From Reyranella sp. (GTDB taxonomy: Bacteria; Pseudomonadota; Alphaproteobacteria; Reyranellales; Reyranellaceae): a stretch of DNA of 64,000 bases. Shown here piece after piece: positions 1-8,461 of the stretch. Location: the NCBI GenBank assembly GCA_019750135.1, contig JAIEOV010000091.1:24555-88554 (forward strand), read 5' to 3'. Each line of letters begins with the position of its first letter. Within the stretch, counting starts at the first letter, position 1. The notes under the pieces were generated by a model. It had not been told where the DNA came from, searched no databases, and saw only the letters and a list, made by a program, of their open reading frames with translations. A program made the position numbers and the translations under genes.

Positions 1-3000
1 CCGAGCCGATCGGATGGGCCGTCTTGGGCATGTCGGAGATCAGGATCTGCCGGCTGTCGGCGGCGCACTGGCCGATCAGGCCTTCGCCGATGCGGATGGT
101 GGCGGGATGGCCAGCGGGCGAATCGGCGTAGACCGACAAGAGATGGAGCGAGCTGTCGCCCTGCTCGTCGGTCTCGGTCTTGTAGATCACGGCCTGGTGC
201 GCGCCGACCAGCGGCGTCAGCTCGCTCAGCATCAGGCGGCCGACGACGCCGAGGTCGCGCTGGCCCTGCAGCATGTTAGTGAACTTGGCGAGGTTTGTCT
301 TCAGCCAGTCCTGTTCGGTGTTGCGCTCCGTCGTCAGACGGAGGTTGTCGATCATGGTGTTGATCTTGTCCTTCAGCTCGGCCAGTTCGCCCGAGGCGTC
401 GACCTGGATCGACCGCGTGAGATCGCCCTTGGTCACGGCGGTCGTCACCTCGGCGATGGCGCGCACCTGGGTGGTGAGGTTGGTCGCGAGCATGTTGACG
501 TTGTCGGTGAGGTCCTTCCAGGTGCCGGCGACGCCCGGCACCTGGGCCTGGCCGCCGAGCTTGCCCTCGGTGCCGACCTCGCGCGCCATGCGGGTCACCT
601 CGCCGGCGAAGCCGTTCAGCTGATCGACCATCACGTTGATGGTCTCCTTCAGCTGCAGGATCTCGCCGCGCACGTCGACGGTGATCTTCTTGGAGAGGTC
701 GCCGGTCGCCACTGCCGTCGTCACGTCGGCGATGTTGCGCACCTGGGTGGTGAGGTTCGCCGCCATGAGGTTGACGTTGTCGGTGAGGTCCTTCCAGGTG
801 CCGGCGACGCCGGGCACCTGCGCCTGGCCGCCCAGGCGGCCCTCGGTGCCGACCTCGCGGGCGACGCGCGTCACTTCGCCGGCGAAGGACCGCAGCTGAT
901 CGACCATGGTGTTGATCGTTTCTTTCAGCTGCAGGATCTCGCCGCGCACGTCGACGGACATCTTCTTGGACAGGTCGCCCGTCGCCACTGCCGTCGTCAC
1001 GTCGGCGATGTTACGCACCTGGGTGGTGAGGTTCGCGGCCAGCAGGTTGACGTTGTCGGTCAGGTCCTTCCACACGCCCGCGACGCCCGGCACCTGGGCC
1101 TGGCCGCCCAGCCGGCCCTCGGTGCCGACCTCGCGGGCCACGCGGGTCACCTCACCGGCGAAGCCGTTCAGCTGGTCCACCATGGTATTGATGGTGTCCT
1201 TCAGCTGCAGGATCTCGCCGCGCACGTCGACGGTGATCTTCTTGGAAAGGTCGCCGTTGGCGACCGCGGTGGTCACCTCGGCGATGTTGCGCACCTGGCC
1301 CGTGAGGTTGGTGGCCATGAAGTTGACGTTGTCGGTCAGGTCCTTCCAGGTGCCGGCGACACCCGGCACCTGCGCCTGGCCGCCGAGCTTGCCTTCGGTG
1401 CCGACCTCGCGCGCCACGCGGGTCACTTCGCCGGCGAAGCTGTTGAGCTGATCCACCATCGTGTTGATGGTTTCCTTCAGGCGCAGGATCTCGCCCGAGG
1501 CGTCGACGGTGATCTTCTTGGAAAGGTCGCCGCCCGCCACCGCGATGGTGACGTCGGCGATGTTGCGCACCTGGGTGGTCAGGTTCGCAGCCAGCAGGTT
1601 GACGTTGTCGGTCAGGTCCTTCCAGGTGCCGGCGACGCCGGGCACTTGCGCCTGGCCGCCGAGCTTGCCTTCGGTGCCGACCTCGCGGGCCACGCGGGTC
1701 ACCTCGCCGGCGAAGCCGTTCAGCTGGTCCACCATCGTGTTGATGGTCTCTTTCAGCTGCAGGATCTCGCCACGCACGTCGACGGTGATCTTCTTCGACA
1801 AGTCGCCGCCTGCCACCGCTGTCGTCACCTCGGCGATGTTTCGCACCTGCGCCGTGAGGTTGGTCGCCATCGAGTTGACGTTGTCGGTGAGGTCCTTCCA
1901 GGTGCCGGCGACACCCGGCACCTGTGCCTGGCCGCCGAGCTTGCCTTCGGTGCCGACCTCGCGGGCCACGCGGGTCACCTCACCGGCGAAACCGTTCAGC
2001 TGGTCCACCATGGTGTTGATGGTGTCCTTGAGCTGCAGGATCTCGCCGCGCACGTCGACGGTGATCTTCTTGGAAAGGTCGCCGCGCGCCACGGCGGTGG
2101 TCACGTCGGCGATGTTGCGCACCTGGTCGGTGAGGCTGCCGCACATGGCGTTGACCGAATCGGTCAGGTCCTTCCAGGTGCCGGCCACGCCCGGCACGAT
2201 CGCCTGGCCGCCGAGCTTGCCCTCGGTGCCGACTTCGCGGGCCACGCGCGTCACTTCCGAGGCGAAGGAGCGCAGCTGGTCCACCATGGTGTTGATGGCT
2301 TCCTTGAGCTGCAGGATCTCGCCGCGCGGGTCGACGGTGATCTTGCGCGACAGGTCGCCGTTGGCCACCGCGATGGTCACGTCCGAGATGTTGCGCACCT
2401 GGGCCGTCAGGTTGTTGGCCATCGAGTTGACGCTCTCGGTCAGCTCGCGCCACACGCCCGTGACCTCGCTCACCTTGGCCTGGCCACCGAGCTTGCCCTC
2501 GGTGCCGACCTCGCGCGCCACGCGCGTCACCTCGGAGGTGAACACCGAGAGCTGCTTGATCATGGTGTTGACGATGGTCGCGGCCCGCAGGAACTCGCCC
2601 TTGAGGGGGCGGCCGTCGACGTCGAGCCGCACGGTCTGCAGCAGGTCGCCCTGCGCCACCGCGCCGATCACGCGCGTCACCTCGGTGGTCGGCCACACCA
2701 AGTCGTCGATCAGGCCGTTGACGGAGGTCTCCATCTCTCCCCACGCGGCCGTGGAGAGGGCGAACTTCACGCGCTGGCGGGTGCGGCCCTGCTCGCCCAC
2801 CGACTTGCCGATGCGCTCGAGTTGCTGGGCCATGACCTGGTTGGCGCCGACGATCTCGTTGAACAGCACGCCGATGCGGCCCATCGCGCCAGCGCGCCCG
2901 GTCGGCAGGCGGACCGAGAAGTCGCCGGCGCGCATGGCCTCGAGGGCCTGCTGCAGTTCATGAAGATCGACGGGGATGGCGCCATTCTGGCCGGCTGTGG

Positions 3001-3064
3001 CGCGGCGCGAGGACGAGGGGACCGGACTTGCCGCCGTTCCAGCGGTATCGACATCGGCCGTCAT
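1..3064 (-). CDS. Multi-HAMP, GAF-containing sensor histidine kinase (N-terminal part, runs off the window)
   Basis: The gene starts at an ATG complementing 3062-3064 and stays open to base 1, giving about 1021 residues without a stop. Residues 30-80 look like a leading HAMP-like segment (LQQALEAMRAGDFSVRLP). From about residue 175 to 915 there are eight 92-residue repeats, each with VTRVAREVGTEGKLGGQA, then TWKDLTD.VN, VRNIA.VT.AVA.GDLS+KITVD and a helix ending in NTM(V/I)DQL. These are paired HAMP units as found in group III hybrid kinases. A GAF domain follows (RLMLSELTPLVGAHQAVIY to the window edge). No membrane segment is visible, so the sensor is probably cytoplasmic. By family, the missing C-terminus should carry HisKA, HATPase_c and several receiver domains; this is inferred. 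It is divergent from the FCD regulator. Confidence 0.93.
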   Translation of the reverse strand, partial: MTADVDTAGTAASPVPSSSRRATAGQNGAIPVDLHELQQALEAMRAGDFSVRLPTGRAGAMGRIGVLFNEIVGANQVMAQQLERIGKSVGEQGRTRQRVKFALSTAAWGEMETSVNGLIDDLVWPTTEVTRVIGAVAQGDLLQTVRLDVDGRPLKGEFLRAATIVNTMIKQLSVFTSEVTRVAREVGTEGKLGGQAKVSEVTGVWRELTESVNSMANNLTAQVRNISDVTIAVANGDLSRKITVDPRGEILQLKEAINTMVDQLRSFASEVTRVAREVGTEGKLGGQAIVPGVAGTWKDLTDSVNAMCGSLTDQVRNIADVTTAVARGDLSKKITVDVRGEILQLKDTINTMVDQLNGFAGEVTRVAREVGTEGKLGGQAQVPGVAGTWKDLTDNVNSMATNLTAQVRNIAEVTTAVAGGDLSKKITVDVRGEILQLKETINTMVDQLNGFAGEVTRVAREVGTEGKLGGQAQVPGVAGTWKDLTDNVNLLAANLTTQVRNIADVTIAVAGGDLSKKITVDASGEILRLKETINTMVDQLNSFAGEVTRVAREVGTEGKLGGQAQVPGVAGTWKDLTDNVNFMATNLTGQVRNIAEVTTAVANGDLSKKITVDVRGEILQLKDTINTMVDQLNGFAGEVTRVAREVGTEGRLGGQAQVPGVAGVWKDLTDNVNLLAANLTTQVRNIADVTTAVATGDLSKKMSVDVRGEILQLKETINTMVDQLRSFAGEVTRVAREVGTEGRLGGQAQVPGVAGTWKDLTDNVNLMAANLTTQVRNIADVTTAVATGDLSKKITVDVRGEILQLKETINVMVDQLNGFAGEVTRMAREVGTEGKLGGQAQVPGVAGTWKDLTDNVNMLATNLTTQVRAIAEVTTAVTKGDLTRSIQVDASGELAELKDKINTMIDNLRLTTERNTEQDWLKTNLAKFTNMLQGQRDLGVVGRLMLSELTPLVGAHQAVIYKTETDEQGDSSLHLLSVYADSPAGHPATIRIGEGLIGQCAADSRQILISDMPKTAHPIGS
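420..2640 (-). repeat. Eight tandem 276-bp HAMP-encoding modules
   Basis: The anchor TGCCGACCTC (or GACTTC) occurs at 571, 847, 1123, 1399, 1675, 1951, 2227 and 2503, exactly 276 bp (92 codons) apart with no length drift. The inner units are nearly identical in DNA; the two nearest the protein N-terminus (2227 and 2503) are the most diverged. This is an in-frame repeat inside the sensor kinase and a likely site of unequal recombination. Confidence 0.95.
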
Positions 3065-3287
3065 GGGGACACTCACCCTGCCTGGAATTGTTCAGTCACA
3101 GCACCAGCGAGGCTCATGAGCCGGTTTTATGGGTTTCCGATGTCATGGGCCCCCAGACGCGCTTAGTCCCCCCGCAACGTCACCCAACGTCTGGCACGGG
3201 CAGAAAGTTGCGTCATCGCCGTGACAATTTGCGGAGCGCGGCAACCTCGTTGTGGTCCGTTGCCAGCCGTCCGCGGGTGTGCTTACA

Positions 3288-3300
3288 GTGGTAAGACCAC
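3288..3300. promoter_or_regulatory. Putative FCD/FadR-type operator
   Basis: GTGGTAAGACCAC is a perfect 5+3+5 palindrome 10 bp before the ATG of the FCD-type GntR regulator. Its core TGGT-AAG-ACCA matches the TGGTNNNACCA form typical of FadR/FCD regulators. It lies between the divergent kinase and regulator genes, so autoregulation of the regulator-rpiB operon is likely (inference). Confidence 0.6.
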
Positions 3301-3310
3301 GGACTGACCA

Positions 3311-4072
3311 ATGGAAGATCTGGCCACACTCGACATCGTTCGATCGGAGGGAGAGGACACGCCCGGCGGCGCGGCGCGGGTCTTCACCTTCTTTCGCGAC
3401 AAGCTCCTGTCCGGCGAGCTGAAGGCGGGCGACCGCCTGCTGGCCGAGCGCGAGCTGGCGCTGGCGCTCGGGGTCAGCCGGCCGGTATTGCGCGAGGCGT
3501 TGCGATCGCTCGCCATGCTGGGCCTCCTCGACATCCAGCACGGCCGCGGCGCCTTCGTGCGCGCGGCCGATGCCTCGGTGCTGGGCCAGGCGCTGACGCT
3601 CTGCTTGGCGCCCGAGCCCAACATCCTCGACGACGTCTTGCAGGCCCGCATCGCCATCGAATGCCAAGCCATCCGGCTCGCCTGCGAGCGGGCAAGCGAG
3701 CGCGACCTGCAGGCGCTGGCCGGCATGCTCGACACCCTGGTTGAGTCTCTCCACGACCCGGAGAAGGGCGGCCAGGCCGACTATGCCTTCCATCTCGCCA
3801 TCGTGCGCGCGAGCGGCTCCAGCGCCCTGATGAAGATCTACGAGGCGATCTCGCCGCTGTTGATGCGCAGCCATGTCGAGCGCCGGCGCGACACCTTCCG
3901 TGAGCCCGCCATCACCTCGCACCTCGTCGACGCCCATCGCTCCGTGTTCCTTTCGCTGGTCCAGCGCGACCCGGACGCGGCCGAGAGCCGGCTGCGCCAG
4001 CACTTCAAGATCGGCGACGAGCTGCGCCGCAAGAACCTGTTCACGACCTACCAGAACCAAGCGAGCAACTGA
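3311..4072 (+). CDS. GntR-family transcriptional regulator, FCD (FadR) subfamily
   Basis: This 253-residue protein has an N-terminal winged helix (about 20-85; LLAERELALALGVSRPVLREA is the recognition region) and an FCD effector domain (about 105-235). Candidate FCD metal ligands are Asp157, His161 (DYAFH), His209 and His231. Such proteins are dimeric repressors of sugar-acid or organic-acid catabolism released by a small carboxylate. The stop overlaps the rpiB start (TGATG), so the two are translationally coupled. A matching palindrome sits at 3288-3300. The ligand cannot be read from sequence, but a pentose/tetrose-phosphate-related acid would fit rpiB and the downstream transporter. Confidence 0.92.
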   Translation: MEDLATLDIVRSEGEDTPGGAARVFTFFRDKLLSGELKAGDRLLAERELALALGVSRPVLREALRSLAMLGLLDIQHGRGAFVRAADASVLGQALTLCLAPEPNILDDVLQARIAIECQAIRLACERASERDLQALAGMLDTLVESLHDPEKGGQADYAFHLAIVRASGSSALMKIYEAISPLLMRSHVERRRDTFREPAITSHLVDAHRSVFLSLVQRDPDAAESRLRQHFKIGDELRRKNLFTTYQNQASN

Positions 4073-4518
4073 TGAAGATCGTCGTCGGATCGGACCATGC
4101 CGGCTTTCCCATGAAGGCCGAGTTGCTGGCCTTCCTGAAGGAGCAGGGCCACGAGATCGAGGACGTCGGCTCCTACGATCCCAATCCCGTCGATTTCCCC
4201 GACATCGCCCGCAAGGTCGCGGCCGCCATCACCTCGGGGAAGGCCGAGCGCGGCCTGATGATCTGCGGCACCGGCGTCGGCGCCTCGATCGGCGCCAACA
4301 AGATGAAGGGCATCCGCGCGGCGGTGTGCCACGACGTGCATTCCGCACATCAATGCGTGGAGCACGACGACGTCAACGTCATGTGCATCGGCGCGCAGAT
4401 CGTCGGTCCCTGGCTCGCCAAGGATCTGATCGCAGCCTATCTGAACGCAAAATTCTCGACCGCGGAGGAATTTCGCCGTCGCGTCGCGAAGCTCGCCGAC
4501 ATGGATGCGGGTCGCTAG
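4072..4518 (+). CDS. rpiB: RpiB/LacAB-family sugar-phosphate isomerase (ribose-5-phosphate isomerase B-like)
   Basis: The 148-residue protein has the full-length RpiB fold: the N-terminal GSDHAG phosphate/ring-opening motif with Asp8 and His9, and the ICGTGVGASIGANK loop with the catalytic Cys65. RpiB interconverts ribose-5-phosphate and ribulose-5-phosphate in the cytosol. The C-terminal region reads SAHQCVEHDDVNVMCIGA, where typical RpiB has an AR.HN.ANV.C.G pattern, so a related aldose/ketose-phosphate (for example a tetrose phosphate as in EryI/DerI proteins) is an alternative substrate. It overlaps the regulator by one base and is followed by a palindrome. Confidence 0.88.
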   Translation: MKIVVGSDHAGFPMKAELLAFLKEQGHEIEDVGSYDPNPVDFPDIARKVAAAITSGKAERGLMICGTGVGASIGANKMKGIRAAVCHDVHSAHQCVEHDDVNVMCIGAQIVGPWLAKDLIAAYLNAKFSTAEEFRRRVAKLADMDAGR

Positions 4519-4539
4519 AGCGATGCCGCAACAGTATCG

Positions 4540-4651
4540 CCTCACCCTGAGGAGCGATCCGCAGGATCGCGTCTCGAAGGGTGGGCCACAAACCGCAGCA
4601 GGATGCCGATCCTTCGAGACGCATCGCTACGCGATGCTCCTCCGGGTGAGG
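4540..4651. repeat. Intergenic double inverted repeat
   Basis: Outer arms 4540-4555 (CCTCACCCTGAGGAGC) and 4636-4651 (GCTCCTCCGGGTGAGG) enclose perfect inner arms 4569-4580 (GCGTCTCGAAGG) and 4611-4622 (CCTTCGAGACGC). The element lies between rpiB and the first binding-protein gene and could separate the two transcripts. It resembles dispersed intergenic palindromes known from alphaproteobacteria. No coding capacity is seen. Confidence 0.8.
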
Positions 4652-4712
4652 TGGTTCTGTTGAAGCGGGAAGACGCTGTAGGTTCTCAAGTAAGAGGTAG
4701 TTGGAGGAAACG

Positions 4713-5507
4713 ATGAAGAGGGTGTTGTCAGGCATCGCCATTGCGGCGGTGGCGATCATGGGTCTTGCGCAGGTGGCGAACGCCGATGCGCTGGATGACA
4801 TCAAGAAGTCCGGCAAGATCAGGATTGCCGTCGATCTCGGCGTGCCGCCCTACGGCATGACCGACGACAAGATGCAGCCGACCGGCTCCGACATCGAGAC
4901 GGCAAAGCTCCTGGCCGCGGATTGGGGTCTGCAGTTCGAGCACGTGCCGACCACTGGCGCGGCGCGCATTCCGGCGTTGCAGACCGGCAAGGCCGACCTC
5001 GTGATCTCGACGCTGTCGATCACGCCCGAGCGCGCCAAGGTCATCGACTTCTCCAAGGGCTACGCCGTGCTGCGCACGGTCATTGCCGCGCCCAAGAACA
5101 TCGCGCTGAAGAGCATGGCCGATCTCGACGGCAAGACCGTCGGCACCGTGCGCGGCACGACGCACGACACGCAGCTCACCAAGGAAGGCCCCAAGGGCAT
5201 GAAGCTGGTGCGTTACGAGGACGACGCCACCGAGGCGCAGGCCTTCCTGTCGGGCCAGGTCGACATCTTCTCGACCGCCGAGCTGCTGGTCGCGCCGATC
5301 GACAAGAAGAACCCGGCCCGCCAGGTCGAGGTCAAGTTCGTGCTCGACACCTTCAAGCTCGCCATTGGCGTCAAGAAGGACGAGAAGCGGCTGGTCGAGG
5401 AAGTCGACAAGTGGATCCTGGCCAACCTCAAGAACGGCAAGCTGGACGCGATCTACAAGAAGTACCACGGCAACGGGCTGCCCGACGTCATCGTGAACCA
5501 GCAGTAG
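4713..5507 (+). CDS. Polar-amino-acid-type ABC transporter, periplasmic solute-binding protein (first copy)
   Basis: The ATG at 4713 is preceded by GGAGGA. A TTG 12 bp upstream is in frame but sits on the ribosome-binding site, so I reject it. Residues 1-24 form a signal peptide ending ANA. The rest is a family-3 binding protein (SBP_bac_3): GKIRIAVDLGVPPYGMTDD, then QPTGSDIETAKLLA, STLSITPERAKVIDFS and the hinge/lobe-2 segment DLDGKTVGTVRGTT. It captures a small polar amino acid or related acid for the permeases downstream. It is a close paralogue of the next gene, separated by 7 bp. Confidence 0.93.
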   Translation: MKRVLSGIAIAAVAIMGLAQVANADALDDIKKSGKIRIAVDLGVPPYGMTDDKMQPTGSDIETAKLLAADWGLQFEHVPTTGAARIPALQTGKADLVISTLSITPERAKVIDFSKGYAVLRTVIAAPKNIALKSMADLDGKTVGTVRGTTHDTQLTKEGPKGMKLVRYEDDATEAQAFLSGQVDIFSTAELLVAPIDKKNPARQVEVKFVLDTFKLAIGVKKDEKRLVEEVDKWILANLKNGKLDAIYKKYHGNGLPDVIVNQQ

Positions 5508-5514
5508 GTCCATC

Positions 5515-6318
5515 ATGAAGAAGCGTACCCTGCTGCGCCTGATCGGAGGCGCGGCGCTGGTCCTGCCGTTCGGCACGCCGGCTTTCGCCGACACGCTCGC
5601 CGAGATCAAGAAGGCCGGGAAGATCCGGGTCGCCATCGACACCGCGATCCCGCCCTTCGGCATGACCGACGACAAGATGCAGCCGACCGGCTCCGACGTC
5701 GATCTCGCCAAGCTCCTGGCCAAGGATCTCGGCGTGCAGCTCGAGATCGTCACCACGACGGGGCCGAGCCGCATCCCCATGCTGCAGACCAACAAGGCCG
5801 ACATCGTCGTCTCGACGCTGTCGATCACGCCCGACCGCGCCAAGGTGATCGATTTCTCGATCCCCTATGCCGACCATCCCTCGGTGGTGGCCGGCCTGAC
5901 GACCGTCCAGGTCAAGAGCCTGGCCGATCTCGACGGCAAGAAGGTCGCCGTCGTGCGCGGCACCACCCAGGACAGCGACCTGACCAAGCAGGCCAAGGGC
6001 GCGCAGATCGTGCGCTACGAGGACGACGCCACGATGGCGGCGGCCGTGGCCTCGGGGCAGGCCGACATCCTGGCGACGGCGCGCTCGCTGCTGCCCGCCA
6101 TCAGCAAGAAGAACCCGGCGCGCACCGTCGAGCCCAAGATCACCATGCAGACGAACTGGCTCGCCATCGGCGTGCGCAAGGACGATCCGAAGCTGCTCGC
6201 CTGGATCAACGACTGGGTGAAGACCAATCTCAAGAACGGTAAGCTCGCCGCCATCTACAAGCAGTATCATGGCGTCGACATTCCGACCGACGAGCTTCTG
6301 GCCAAGTCGGGAAGCTGA
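5515..6318 (+). CDS. Polar-amino-acid-type ABC transporter, periplasmic solute-binding protein (second copy)
   Basis: A 267-residue family-3 binding protein with a signal peptide (residues 1-25, cleavage after AFA). It shares long blocks with the preceding gene (PPFGMTDDKMQPTGSD; STLSITP.RAKVIDFS; YEDDAT), so the pair arose by tandem duplication. The ligand-facing segment after IDFS differs between the copies (IPYADHPSVVAGL here), which suggests different ligands delivered to one permease. A GC stem-loop follows the stop codon. Confidence 0.93.
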   Translation: MKKRTLLRLIGGAALVLPFGTPAFADTLAEIKKAGKIRVAIDTAIPPFGMTDDKMQPTGSDVDLAKLLAKDLGVQLEIVTTTGPSRIPMLQTNKADIVVSTLSITPDRAKVIDFSIPYADHPSVVAGLTTVQVKSLADLDGKKVAVVRGTTQDSDLTKQAKGAQIVRYEDDATMAAAVASGQADILATARSLLPAISKKNPARTVEPKITMQTNWLAIGVRKDDPKLLAWINDWVKTNLKNGKLAAIYKQYHGVDIPTDELLAKSGS

Positions 6319-6335
6319 CGGCGGTCTCTCCGCCG
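6319..6335 (+). promoter_or_regulatory. Intercistronic stem-loop between binding protein and permease
   Basis: CGGCGG-TCTCT-CCGCCG forms a perfect 6-bp stem starting at the base after the stop codon. There is no T-run, so it is more likely a 3' stabilising or attenuating hairpin that keeps binding-protein mRNA above permease mRNA, as is common in ABC operons (inference). Confidence 0.45.
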
Positions 6336-6344
6336 GTGTGAACC

Positions 6345-7028
6345 ATGTCTTATAAGTTCGACTTCGAGTTCCTGGCCGAGCGGTGGCCGGATTTCGTGGC
6401 CGGGGCATGGCTCACCATCCAGCTCACCGTGCTGGCGATCGCCTTCGGCTTCGTCGTCGGCACGATCTGCGCATTGGCTCGCGTCTATGGCGGGCCGGTG
6501 CTGCGCCGGGTGGCGGGCGCCTATGTCGAGATCATCCGCAACACGCCGCTCCTGATCCAGATCTTCATCGTCTATTTCGGCCTGTCGAGCCTCGGCCTGA
6601 AGCTCTCGGCCGAGGTCTCGGCGGTTCTGGCGCTCACCATCAACATGGGCGCCTACACCACCGAGATCATGCGCGCCGGCATCGAATCGATCCAGCGTAC
6701 CCAGCTCGAGGCCGCCGACTGCCTCGGCCTGACGCGCTTCCAGACCATCCTGCACGTCGTGCTGCTGCCCGCCATGGAGCGGGTCTATCCGTCGCTGGGC
6801 AGCCAGGGCGTGCTGCTGATGCTCGCCTCGTCGATCACCTCGCAGATCTCGGCCGAGGAGCTCACCGCCACCGCCAACCTCGTGCAGTCCGACACCTACC
6901 GCAGCTTCGAGGTCTACATGATCGTGGCCGTGGTCTACCTCGCGCTGTCGGCGCTCTATCGCCTGGGCTTCTGGGCGATCGGCTTGGTCCTGTTCGAGCG
7001 CCGCCGCCGGCTGGGAACGCCCCTATGA
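6345..7028 (+). CDS. Polar-amino-acid ABC transporter permease (first)
   Basis: A 227-residue inner-membrane protein of the His/Glu/Gln permease family. It has about five hydrophobic segments and the EAA loop QLEAADCLGLTRFQTILHVV, which docks onto the ATPase. Conserved EIIRNTPLLIQIFIVYFGL is typical of the family. It forms the pore with the next permease. Confidence 0.93.
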   Translation: MSYKFDFEFLAERWPDFVAGAWLTIQLTVLAIAFGFVVGTICALARVYGGPVLRRVAGAYVEIIRNTPLLIQIFIVYFGLSSLGLKLSAEVSAVLALTINMGAYTTEIMRAGIESIQRTQLEAADCLGLTRFQTILHVVLLPAMERVYPSLGSQGVLLMLASSITSQISAEELTATANLVQSDTYRSFEVYMIVAVVYLALSALYRLGFWAIGLVLFERRRRLGTPL

Positions 7029-7038
7029 GGACGTCACC

Positions 7039-7689
7039 GTGATCCAGCTCAGCTTCAACCACATCCTGTACCTGGTCGAGGCGGCGCGCTGGACGATCCT
7101 CCTGTCGGTGATCGCCTTTGTCGGCGGCGGCATCGTCGGCCTGCCGATCGCGCTGATGCGAGTCTCCAAGTCGGCGACGCTGCGCGGCATCGCCTGGGGC
7201 TACATCCAGCTCATCCAGGGCACGCCGCTCCTGATCGTGCTGTTCCTGTCGTACTTCGGCCTCGGCATCCTGGGCTACAAGCTCGACCCGCTGGTCGCCG
7301 CCGGCATCTCCTTCACGTTCTACGCCGCGGCCTTCCTGGGCGAGATCTGGCGCGGCTGCATCGAGGCCGTTCCGAAGACCCAGTGGGAGGCCTCCGACTG
7401 TCTCGGCCTCAACGTCTTCCAGCAGTATGCCTACGTGATCCTGCCGCAGGCGCTGCGCATCGCTATTCCGCCAACCGTCGGCTTCATGGTCCAGATCGTG
7501 AAGAACACCTCGTTGGCCTCGGTCATCGGCTTCGTCGAGCTGGCGCGCGCCGGCCAGATCGTCAACAACTCGACCTTCGAGCCGTTCGCGATCTTCACCG
7601 CCGTGGCCGCCATCTATTTCGTGCTGTGCTACCCGCTCTCGGTGGCCGCCCGCACGCTGGAAAGGAGGGCGCATGCCGGCCGCTCTTGA
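7039..7689 (+). CDS. Polar-amino-acid ABC transporter permease (second)
   Basis: A 216-residue HisM-family membrane protein. The only plausible start is GTG at 7039; an ATG at 7025 runs into a stop after five codons. It carries YIQLIQGTPLLIVLFLSYFGL and the EAA loop QWEASDCLGLNVFQQYAYVI. It begins 10 bp after the first permease and its end overlaps the ATPase gene by 17 bp, so the three are translationally coupled. Confidence 0.92.
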   Translation: MIQLSFNHILYLVEAARWTILLSVIAFVGGGIVGLPIALMRVSKSATLRGIAWGYIQLIQGTPLLIVLFLSYFGLGILGYKLDPLVAAGISFTFYAAAFLGEIWRGCIEAVPKTQWEASDCLGLNVFQQYAYVILPQALRIAIPPTVGFMVQIVKNTSLASVIGFVELARAGQIVNNSTFEPFAIFTAVAAIYFVLCYPLSVAARTLERRAHAGRS

Positions 7690-8431
7690 ACAGGCAAACG
7701 AGTCCGTCGTCAGCGTCAAGGACGTCATCAAGGAGTTCGGGCCGCTGCGCGTGCTCGACGGCGTCGGCCTGGAGGTCGAGCGCGGCCAGACCGTGGCCAT
7801 CGTCGGCCGCTCGGGCTCGGGCAAGAGCACGTTGCTGCGCTGCATCGCGGGACTGGAAACGGTACAGGGCGGCAGCATCACCGTGTGCGGCCATGCCGTC
7901 GGCCGGCCCGGCAGCGCCGCCCGCGCCCAGCTGCGCCGCGACGTCGGCATGGTGTTCCAGAGCTACAACCTCTTCCCGCATCTCAACGTCGAGCGGAACA
8001 TCACCCTGGCGCTGACCCTGGTGAAGAAGCAGTCGAAGGACGAGGCCAGGAAGCGCGCCGCCGAGGTGCTGGCCATGGTCGGCCTGACCGACAAGATCGC
8101 GTCCTATCCCGAGCAGCTGTCCGGCGGCCAGCAGCAGCGCGTCGCCATCGCCCGCTCGCTGGCGCTGCAGCCGCAGGTCATGCTGTTCGACGAGGTCACC
8201 TCGGCGCTCGACCCCGAGCTCACAGCCGAGGTTTTAGGCGTGATGGAGAACCTGGCGCATCACGGCATGACCATGATCAGCGTCACCCACGAGATGGGCT
8301 TCGCCCGCCGCGTTGCCGACGTCGTGGTGTTCATGCACCAGGGCAAGGTGTGGGAGACCGGCCCGACGGCCGAGGTCTTCGCCAATCCGCGGACGGCGGA
8401 GTTCAAGCAGTTCGTGGGCTCGGAACTCTGA
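7673..8431 (+). CDS. Polar-amino-acid ABC transporter ATP-binding protein
   Basis: A 252-residue GlnQ-type ATPase. Walker A is GRSGSGKST (residues 45-53), the Q-loop VFQSYNLFPH, the signature LSGGQQQR, Walker B VMLFDEVTSALDPE and the switch His in SVTHE. It energises import through the two preceding permeases. It is the last gene of the 4713-8431 operon and is followed within 6 bp by a perfect palindrome. Confidence 0.95.
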   Translation: MPAALEQANESVVSVKDVIKEFGPLRVLDGVGLEVERGQTVAIVGRSGSGKSTLLRCIAGLETVQGGSITVCGHAVGRPGSAARAQLRRDVGMVFQSYNLFPHLNVERNITLALTLVKKQSKDEARKRAAEVLAMVGLTDKIASYPEQLSGGQQQRVAIARSLALQPQVMLFDEVTSALDPELTAEVLGVMENLAHHGMTMISVTHEMGFARRVADVVVFMHQGKVWETGPTAEVFANPRTAEFKQFVGSEL

Positions 8432-8436
8432 TCTTT

Positions 8437-8461
8437 GGAGCGCGGACCTCCAGGTCCGCTC
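8437..8461. repeat. GC-rich palindrome (TCCAG family) at a convergent junction
   Basis: The arms GAGCGGACCT and AGGTCCGCTC meet around CTCCAG; the left arm carries an extra CG (GAGCGCGGACCT). The element starts 5 bp after the ATPase stop and contains the first base of the stop codon of the converging small gene. The identical unit recurs twice, in opposite orientations, at 52315-52339 and 52463-52487. It could serve as a bidirectional terminator. Confidence 0.8.

Noticed and set aside
420..2640. Regular repeats that could be mistaken for a CRISPR array
   Set aside because: The repeats are 276 bp, contiguous and in frame, with no unique spacers; they encode HAMP modules.
14..3166. A 1050-codon open frame on the plus strand across the first 3 kb
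   Set aside because: It is the exact antisense of the multi-HAMP kinase in the codon-aligned frame. GC-rich codon bias removes stops there, and the protein is a low-complexity His/Gly/Val repeat without a known fold.
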